Shown here: piece by piece, positions 56,320 to 64,000 of the stretch
How the letters are laid out: every line of letters begins with the position of its first letter
How positions within the stretch are numbered: the first letter of the stretch is position 1
Assembly (NCBI RefSeq): GCF_004522105.1
Contig: NZ_SPUJ01000003.1
Coordinates: 62,001-126,000 of the forward strand
From: Nocardioides sp. 1609
Lineage (GTDB): Bacteria > Actinomycetota > Actinomycetes > Propionibacteriales > Nocardioidaceae
Direction: 5' to 3'
DNA: 64,000 nt
Translations under genes and position numbers: made by a program
The notes under the pieces: model-generated
Told to the model about the DNA's origin: nothing
The model's database searches: none
What the model saw: only the letters and a program-made list of their open reading frames with translations

Positions 56320-56393
56320 TGGGCCTAACAGGACTTGAACCTGTGACCTCTTCCTTATCAGGGAAGCGCTCTAACCGTCTGAGCTATAGGCCC
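56320..56393 (-). tRNA. tRNA-Ile (GAT)
   Basis: 74 nt without encoded CCA. Acceptor arms GGGCCTA and TAGGCCC pair perfectly, anticodon loop CTGATAA gives GAT, and the T loop is GGTTCAAGTCC. It sits next to tRNA-Ala. Confidence 0.96.
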
Positions 56394-56461
56394 GAACCGC
56401 CCGCGTGAGCAGGCGGTGGAACGTTACCTCAGGGCACCGAGGTGGTCCCAATCGAGGTGGG

Positions 56462-57130
56462 TCAGTTGTCCTCGGCGAGGGTGACCTCGATGCCGCCCAG
56501 GAGCGCGGCGGACATGTTGTACAGGAACGACGTCAGCGTCGCGATCGCGGTGATCAGGACGACGTCGACCGCGGCGACCAGCATCGTGAAGCCCAGCACG
56601 CGCTCGGTGCCGACGTAGTCCTCGATGTCGAAGTCGGCCGTGCTCGGCTCGTTGACGACCTCCTTGACGGTGTCGTTGATCGAGGTCCAGACACCGGCGG
56701 CCCCGATGACCTCCCAGATCATCGCCACGGCGACGACGGTGACGATGCCGAAGGCGATGGAGAGCAGGAACGCCGTCTTCATCACCGACCACGGGTCGAT
56801 GCGGGTCAGCCGGAGCCGGGCCCGCCGCGGACCGCGCTGCTTGGCCTTGGTCGCCTTGGAGGTCGCGGTGGGCGCGGCCCGGTCGGTGTCGCGGTCGGCA
56901 CCGTCGTCGGGCCGGTCACCGCCGGCCAGCTTGGCCTGGATGCGCTCGGCGAGCCCGGGCCGGACGACGGTGTCGCCGGCACCCGGCGACGCGTCGGGGC
57001 GGGGCTGCTTGCTCGGCTTCGGCTGCTTCGGGGCCTGGGGAGGCTTCGGCGTCCGGGCCTGCGGTGTCGGGCTCGCGGCCGGCGGCGGAGTCGTCGGCGG
57101 CGGGCTCGTCGGTGCGGGCCGATCACTCAT
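56462..57130 (-). CDS. DUF3566 transmembrane protein
   Basis: 222 residues. A long Pro/Ala/Lys-rich cytoplasmic N-terminus (1-105) precedes the DUF3566 domain with two TM helices (VMKTAFLLSIAFGIVTVV and FTMLVAAVDVVLITAIATLT). In mycobacteria the homologue (CwsA-type neighbourhood) is always just downstream of gyrA; role unsettled. Its ATG shares one base with the gyrA stop. Confidence 0.92.
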   Translation of the reverse strand: MSDRPAPTSPPPTTPPPAASPTPQARTPKPPQAPKQPKPSKQPRPDASPGAGDTVVRPGLAERIQAKLAGGDRPDDGADRDTDRAAPTATSKATKAKQRGPRRARLRLTRIDPWSVMKTAFLLSIAFGIVTVVAVAMIWEVIGAAGVWTSINDTVKEVVNEPSTADFDIEDYVGTERVLGFTMLVAAVDVVLITAIATLTSFLYNMSAALLGGIEVTLAEDN

Positions 57131-59832
57131 CAGCCTTGGTCCTCACCCTCGGGTACGACGTCCGCGGCGGACGCCTCAGCGTCGATTGTGTCATCCGCTA
57201 CCACATCCGAGGAAACCTCGACACCTCCGACACCCTCGCCGGCACCCTCGCCGGCACCCTCGACGACGTCCTCCTCGGGCAGCTCGCCCCCGGCCTCCTC
57301 GACGACCTTCGCCTCGATCGAGCGGGCCACGACGGCGACGGCGTCGCCCTTCTTCGGGGACACGAACTTCACGCCCTGCGTCGAGCGACCCAGCGGCCGG
57401 AAGTCGGCGTTGATGGGGCTGCGCACCACCTGGCCGCCCTGGGTGATCGAGAGCACCTCGTCGCCGTCCTCGACGATGAACGCGCCGACCAGGCCGCCGC
57501 GGTCCTCGTTGGTGAGGGTCATCGCCCGCACACCCTTGGTGCCGCGGTTGGTGAGCCGGTACTCGTTGATCCGGGAGCGCTTCGCGAAGCCGCCGTCGGT
57601 CATCGTGAAGACGTACTGCACCTTGACGTCCTCGCTCTCGTCGGCGTCCTCGGCCGCGGCCTGCGCGGCCCGGATCACCGACATCGAGAGCACGGAGTCC
57701 GCGTCGGCCGTCGCCATCCCGGTGACGCCGGACGTCGCCCGGCCCATCGGCCGCAGCTGCCCGTCGTCGGCGCGGAAGCGCACCGCCTGGCCGCGCCGCG
57801 ACACCAGCAGGATCTCGTCGTCGGGGCCGACCAGCTCGGCGCCGATCAGCTCGTCGTCGTCCTCGCGGAAGTTGATCGCGATGACGCCGGCCTGGCGCGG
57901 GGAGTTGTAGTCACCGAGCCGGGTCTTCTTGACCAGGCCGTTGCGGGTGGCGAGCACGAGGTAGGGCATCTGGTCGTAGTCGCGGATCGCGAGCACCTGG
58001 GCGATCGACTCGTCGGGCTGGAAGCTCAGCAGGCCGGCGACGTGCCCGCCCTTGGCGTCGCGCTGGGCCTCGGGCAGGTTGTAGGCCTTCGTGCGGTAGA
58101 CCCGGCCGGCGGTGGTGAAGAACAGCAGCCAGTGGTGGTTGGTCGTGGCGATGAAGTGCTCGACGACGTCGTCGCCGCGCAGGGTCGCGCCGCGCACGCC
58201 CTTGCCGCCGCGCTTCTGGCTGCGGTACTGGTCGGCGCGGGTCCGCTTGGCGTACCCGCCGCGGGTGATCGAGACGACGAGGTCCTCGTCGGGGATGAGG
58301 TCCTCCATCGACAGGTCACCGTCGGCGGCGATGATCTGCGTGCGTCGCTCGTTGCCGTACTTCTCCACGATCTCGTCGAGCTCGTCGGAGATGATCTGCC
58401 GCTGCCGGCCCAGGTTGGCGAGGATGTCCTCGAGGTCGGCGATCTCGAGCTCGATGGCGGCGAGGTCGTCGAGGATCTTCTGCCGCTGCAGGGCCGCGAG
58501 CCGGCGCAGCTGCATGTCGAGGATGGCCGTGGCCTGCACCTCGTCGACCTCGAGCAGCTCCATCAGGCCGGTGCGGGCGTCCTCGACGTCGGGCGAGCGG
58601 CGGATGAGCGCGATGACCTCGTCGAGGGCGTCGAGCGCCTTGGCCAGGCCGCGCAGGATGTGGGCGCGCTTCTCGGCCTCGGCGAGGCGGTAGCGGGTGC
58701 GCCGCTGGATGACCTCGACCTGGTGCTCGACCCAGTTGGAGATGAACTGGTCGATCGACAGGGTCCGCGGGACGCCGTCGACCAGCGCCAGCATGTTGGC
58801 GCTGAAGTTGGTCTGCAGCTCGGTGTGCTTGAGCAGGTTGTTGAGCACGACGCGCGCGACGCCGTCGCGCTTGAGGACGACGACCAGCCGCTGGCCGGTC
58901 CGGTCGGAGGTGTCGTCGCGGACGTCGGCGATGCCCTGCACCTTGCCCGAGTCGGCCAACTCGGCGATCTTGAGGGCGAGGTTGTCGGGGTTGACCATGT
59001 AGGGCAGCTCGGTGATGACCAGGCAGGTGCGTCCGCGGTTGTCCTCGTCGACCTCGATCACCGCGCGCTGGGTGATCGACCCGCGCCCGGTGCGGTAGGC
59101 GGTCTCGATGCCCTGGCGGCCCACGATCAGGGCGCCGTTCGGGAAGTCGGGGCCCTTGATCCGCTCGAGCAGCGCCTCCTGGAGCTCCTCGCGCGAGGCG
59201 TCGGGGTGCTCGAGGGCCCAGCGGGCGCCGTCGGCGACCTCGCGCAGGTTGTGCGGCGGGATGCTGGTGGCCATGCCGACCGCGATGCCGGCCGAGCCGT
59301 TGACCAGCAGGTTCGGGTAGCGGGCCGGCAGGACGACGGGCTCCTCGGAGCGGCCGTCGTAGTTGGGCTGGAAGTCGACGGTGTCCTCGTCGATGTCGCG
59401 CACCATCTCGAGCGCGAGCGGCGCCATCCGGCACTCGGTGTACCGCATGGCCGCGGCGGAGTCGTTGCCCGGCGAGCCGAAGTTGCCCTGGCCGTTGACC
59501 AGGGGCGCGCGCATCACCCACGGCTGCGCCAGGCGCACCAGGGTGTCGTAGATCGCGGTGTCGCCGTGCGGGTGGTACTGGCCCATCACGTCACCGACGA
59601 CGCGCGAGCACTTCGAGAAGCCGCGGTCGGGCCGGTAGCCGCCGTCGAACATGGCGTAGAGCACCCGGCGGTGCACCGGCTTGAGGCCGTCGCGGACGTC
59701 GGGCAGCGCGCGACCGACGATGACGGCCATCGCGTAGTCGATGTAGGCGCGCTGCATCGAGGTCTGCAGCTCGACGGGCTCGATCCGGCCGCCGAGGGGA
59801 GGAGTGCCGCCGTCAGTGGGGGTCTCGGTCAC
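57130..59832 (-). CDS. gyrA: DNA gyrase subunit A
   Basis: 900 residues. Catalytic Tyr131 is in [12 protein letters not shown]; the quinolone-region loop reads [10 protein letters not shown], with Thr92 at the E. coli Ser83 position and Asp96 at Asp87. The GyrA box is [10 protein letters not shown], and beta-pinwheel repeats fill the C-terminal third. A long acidic tail (about 850-900, Glu/Val-rich) follows, as in many actinobacteria. With GyrB it introduces negative supercoils. Start ATG 59832; 54 nt separate it from gyrB. Confidence 0.98.
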   Translation of the reverse strand: MTETPTDGGTPPLGGRIEPVELQTSMQRAYIDYAMAVIVGRALPDVRDGLKPVHRRVLYAMFDGGYRPDRGFSKCSRVVGDVMGQYHPHGDTAIYDTLVRLAQPWVMRAPLVNGQGNFGSPGNDSAAAMRYTECRMAPLALEMVRDIDEDTVDFQPNYDGRSEEPVVLPARYPNLLVNGSAGIAVGMATSIPPHNLREVADGARWALEHPDASREELQEALLERIKGPDFPNGALIVGRQGIETAYRTGRGSITQRAVIEVDEDNRGRTCLVITELPYMVNPDNLALKIAELADSGKVQGIADVRDDTSDRTGQRLVVVLKRDGVARVVLNNLLKHTELQTNFSANMLALVDGVPRTLSIDQFISNWVEHQVEVIQRRTRYRLAEAEKRAHILRGLAKALDALDEVIALIRRSPDVEDARTGLMELLEVDEVQATAILDMQLRRLAALQRQKILDDLAAIELEIADLEDILANLGRQRQIISDELDEIVEKYGNERRTQIIAADGDLSMEDLIPDEDLVVSITRGGYAKRTRADQYRSQKRGGKGVRGATLRGDDVVEHFIATTNHHWLLFFTTAGRVYRTKAYNLPEAQRDAKGGHVAGLLSFQPDESIAQVLAIRDYDQMPYLVLATRNGLVKKTRLGDYNSPRQAGVIAINFREDDDELIGAELVGPDDEILLVSRRGQAVRFRADDGQLRPMGRATSGVTGMATADADSVLSMSVIRAAQAAAEDADESEDVKVQYVFTMTDGGFAKRSRINEYRLTNRGTKGVRAMTLTNEDRGGLVGAFIVEDGDEVLSITQGGQVVRSPINADFRPLGRSTQGVKFVSPKKGDAVAVVARSIEAKVVEEAGGELPEEDVVEGAGEGAGEGVGGVEVSSDVVADDTIDAEASAADVVPEGEDQG

Positions 59833-59886
59833 GTGTCTTCGTCTCTCTGATCTGTTCTACCGATGTCTAGGACGGTTCTTAGAACC

Positions 59887-62061
<2,175 letters not shown>

Positions 62062-62424
62062 GCGCGGGCCTCTCCGGAGGGTTGAGCAGACATGACGAAG
62101 GTCGCGGCACGCAGGTCCGAGATGGCGGGACCGGAGTGCGGGCGACCTCGGGCCCCATGCTACCGCTCCACGGGCCGCAATTCACGCGCGCCGCCCGGGG
62201 CGGGGGCCCGGCCGGGTGCAGAAGCGGCCCTCTGCGGCCCGTGAACGGGTCCTGGACGGCCCCGGAGGGGGGTGTCCTGGTCCCGGTACGGAGTCCGGCC
62301 CCTCAGATCGGCTGCACGGCGTCCACGTCGGTCCCGGGACTCCCGGGCCGCACCCGGGGTGTGAACTCCGGCGCGACGGTGCATGATCACCGCGTCGCGC
62401 CCACTCCCCCGCCCGGAGGCAGAT
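62062..62424. other. gap upstream of gyrB and yidD, no gene seen
   Basis: 363 bp between divergent gyrB and yidD. GC-rich with hairpin-like tcccgggactcccgggcc near 62331-62350. The gyrB promoter should be here, but I see no clear -10/-35 pair or gyrase-regulation motif. No open frame with convincing codon use. Confidence 0.4.
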
Positions 62425-62844
62425 GTGTCCACGCCGTACCGCCGCTTCCAGCACTGGCGCGCCGAGCGCCGTCGCCGCAGGAAGGGCGGGTGCGACGGGC
62501 TCGACGCCTGCGGCGAGTGCGGCTGCGACCTGTTCCTGCTATCTCCGCTGCTCCTGGCGCGGGTGCTGCTCGGCTCCTTCGGCGCCGGCGCCGTCGACCC
62601 GTACATCGTGCGCCCGGCCCGGTCCGGTGGCCGGGGGGCTGCGCGCCTGGTGCGGTCCTACCAGCTCCACGTCTCCGCCCGCCGCGCCCGCCCGGTCTGC
62701 CGGATGACGCCGACCTGCTCGCGCTACGGACTGCAGGCGCTGTCCGCGCACGGGCTGCTGCGTGGCACCTGGTTGATCGCCCGGCGGCTGCGGCGCTGCG
62801 GCCGGGCCGACGTCACCCTCGACCCGGTCCCCTCGCGCCGCTGA
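62425..62844 (+). CDS. YidD-family membrane protein insertion factor
   Basis: 139 residues. The YidD signature is CRMTPTCSRYGLQALSAHGLLRGTW then ARRLRRCGRADV. A Cys-rich N-terminal segment (GCDGLDACGECGCDLF) precedes a membrane-associated helix (LLSPLLLARVLLGSF). YidD assists YidC in inserting membrane proteins. GTG 62425 is chosen because GGAGG lies 5 nt upstream. yidD normally lies between rnpA and yidC at the origin; here it sits between gyrB and dciA on the opposite strand, so it may be a second paralogue or a rearranged copy. Confidence 0.8.
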   Translation: MSTPYRRFQHWRAERRRRRKGGCDGLDACGECGCDLFLLSPLLLARVLLGSFGAGAVDPYIVRPARSGGRGAARLVRSYQLHVSARRARPVCRMTPTCSRYGLQALSAHGLLRGTWLIARRLRRCGRADVTLDPVPSRR

Positions 62845-62901
62845 GACCGGCCCGGTCCGGCCGGCGCGTGCGGAGGCTGGTCTCTCCGGTGCCCCAGCCG
62901 C

Positions 62902-62960
62902 GCAATTGCCGCGAATTGGCCGGTCTCGGGCCGCCGCGTTGACCATCCCGCGGCAATTGC
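62902..62960. repeat. 59-bp dispersed inverted-repeat element, copy B
   Basis: Ends gcaattgccgcg (62902-62913) and cgcggcaattgc (62949-62960) pair perfectly over 12 bp. It is the same length as copy A at 45766-45824 and in the opposite orientation. It lies between convergent yidD and dciA genes and may terminate both. Confidence 0.8.
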
Positions 62961-63011
62961 ACTCGTCCGGCCACCACGGAGAGCCGGCGCCGGCACCCGC
63001 ACGACCGCCGC

Positions 63012-63593
63012 TCAGCCGTAGGTGTCGCGGGGCCCGCGACCGTCGCGGGTCGAGCGCCGGCCCTTCTTCCAGGTCGGCAGGTGCGGACCGAGCACCTCCA
63101 GCACCCGCACCGTGCCCGGGCCCAGGTCGGCGTTGAGCCGGCCGAGGACGGTCGGGGTGAGCAGCTTGAGCTGGGTCGCCCAGGCCGTGGAGTCGGTGCG
63201 GACCACCAGGACCCCGTCGTTGAACGACTCCGGCGTGCAGTGCGCGGCGACGTCGTCGCCGACCAGGTCGGGCCACCGGGCGAAGACGCCGCGCATCCGC
63301 AGCGGGAGCTCCCAACCGCCGCGGCCGACCAGGCGGGCGACCTCGCCCTCGAGCAGCTGCGGGTCGCGCTCGTCCGGGTGTGCCCCGGAGAGCCGGCCGC
63401 GGCGGCGGTCGTCGGTCGGCGTGCTGCCCTGGACCGGACGCTGCCGGCGCCTGCGGCGGGCGGCCGGCGTCGTCCCCGCGGTGGCGCGGGTGATCTGGCG
63501 GGCGAGGTCGAGGCCGTCGTCGTCGCGGGGCGCGGCGGCCGGTCCGTCCGTCTGGTCGGCGGCGGCGGTGTCGTCGTCGTCAGTCGGGCTCAC
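63012..63593 (-). CDS. dciA: DciA replicative helicase loader (DUF721)
   Basis: 193 residues. An unstructured acidic and Arg-rich N-terminus ([25 protein letters not shown]) precedes the DUF721 domain ([41 protein letters not shown]), the DciA fold that loads DnaB in place of DnaC. GTG 63593 overlaps the recF end by 14 nt, as expected near oriC. This supports an origin close to the right edge. Confidence 0.93.
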   Translation of the reverse strand: MSPTDDDDTAAADQTDGPAAAPRDDDGLDLARQITRATAGTTPAARRRRRQRPVQGSTPTDDRRRGRLSGAHPDERDPQLLEGEVARLVGRGGWELPLRMRGVFARWPDLVGDDVAAHCTPESFNDGVLVVRTDSTAWATQLKLLTPTVLGRLNADLGPGTVRVLEVLGPHLPTWKKGRRSTRDGRGPRDTYG

Positions 63594-64000
63594 GGGTCAC
63601 CTCACCCCCGCCGACCAGGTAGCGGACGCCGGCCAGCACGGCCGGCACGTCCTCGGGGACGGCGGCGGTGACCAGCACCTGCTCGGCGTCCGCGACGAGG
63701 GCCGCCAGCTGGGCCCGCCGCTCGGAGTCGAGCTCGGCGAACACGTCGTCGAGGATGAGGATCGGGTCGTCGCCGTCGGCGCGCAGCAGGTCGTAGGCCG
63801 CCAGCCGGAGCGCCAGCGCGAAGGACCAGCTCTCCCCGTGCGAGGCGTAGCCCTTGACCGGCAGCCGGGTTCCGGCGGCGTCGGACGAGCCGGTGTGGGA
63901 GAGCCCGAGCGACAGCAGGAGGTCGTCGCGGTGCGGTCCGACGAGGCAGACGCCGCGGTCCAGCTCGTCGTTGCGACGGCGTCCGAGCTCGGCGAGCAGT
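63580..64000 (-). CDS. recF: RecF recombination mediator (partial)
   Basis: C-terminal 140 codons of recF; the N-terminus lies past the right edge. Seen: [30 protein letters not shown] and the Walker B/signature [18 protein letters not shown]. RecF loads RecA at gaps. Its order before dciA, gyrB and gyrA is standard near oriC. Confidence 0.96.
   Translation of the reverse strand, partial: LLAELGRRRNDELDRGVCLVGPHRDDLLLSLGLSHTGSSDAAGTRLPVKGYASHGESWSFALALRLAAYDLLRADGDDPILILDDVFAELDSERRAQLAALVADAEQVLVTAAVPEDVPAVLAGVRYLVGGGEVTREPD

Noticed and set aside
57064..59850. Long plus-strand open frame opposite gyrA
   Set aside because: It is antisense to a confirmed gyrA; residues are Val/Asp/Leu/Arg-rich shadow text with no family motif.
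62062..62424. Origin of replication between gyrB and yidD
   Set aside because: No DnaA-box cluster in this gap; the box cluster is at 47.4 kb, and oriC is expected next to dnaA beyond the right edge.

Overview
This is chromosomal DNA from a high-GC actinobacterium. Gene content and codon use (third positions almost always G or C) suggest the Nocardioidaceae, most likely a Nocardioides-like organism; the genus is inferred, not read directly. Evidence for the phylum is the near-origin order recF-dciA-gyrB-gyrA-DUF3566-tRNA-Ile-DLW39-tRNA-Ala, and a complete fhaA-fhaB-pstP-rodA-pbpA-pknA-pknB cluster next to tRNA-Leu. The replication origin should lie a few kb beyond the right edge, past recF (dnaN and dnaA are not in the window).

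Layout. 1-13 kb: a truncated secreted peptidase, a SNF2 ATPase with its SWIM partner, a sulfotransferase-like protein, a polytopic membrane protein, a flavin (LLM) oxidoreductase, TrpB2, and a RecQ helicase fused to a phosphoribosyltransferase domain. 13-20 kb: M13 metallopeptidase, a monooxygenase-fold protein, a ComB-like phosphatase with a quinone oxidoreductase, a secreted SGNH hydrolase, a TetR regulator, and a DCC thiol-oxidoreductase behind two abutting perfect palindromes. 20-24 kb: an M15 lipoprotein and an alkane-degradation unit (alkB-rubredoxin fusion plus TetR) with a clear palindromic control region. 24-31 kb: a VWA lipoprotein and a compact five-gene run (SDR, nitroreductase, glutathione peroxidase, SRPBCC, malic enzyme). 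31.4-36.2 kb: a compositionally different islet, PadR-ABC-FtsX plus a small exported protein, ending at the 3' side of tRNA-Leu. 36.5-45.7 kb: the cell-growth/phospho-signalling operon, in which two FHA proteins, a PP2C phosphatase, two Ser/Thr kinases with extracellular regions, a SEDS polymerase and a class B PBP jointly control peptidoglycan synthesis. 45.8-56 kb: DUF881, a duplicated CrgA, rhomboid, cyclophilin, a helical membrane protein, a SURF1-DUF3817-patatin-acyltransferase operon, an MBL protein, and an OafA-type acyltransferase. 56-64 kb: tRNAs, DLW39, DUF3566, gyrA, gyrB, a displaced yidD, dciA and recF.

Most notable non-coding signals: (i) a 59-bp dispersed element with GCAATTGCCG ends, present twice at identical length in opposite orientation, each time between convergent genes; (ii) a DnaA-box cluster in the convergent crgA/rhomboid gap, far from the expected oriC; (iii) two abutting perfect palindromes at 19.8 kb; (iv) TANNNT hexamers 6-8 nt from many start codons, implying leaderless mRNAs; (v) short GC-rich tandem repeats in several gaps and, in frame, inside genes.

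All assignments come from reading the sequence and recalling family motifs; no database search was run.
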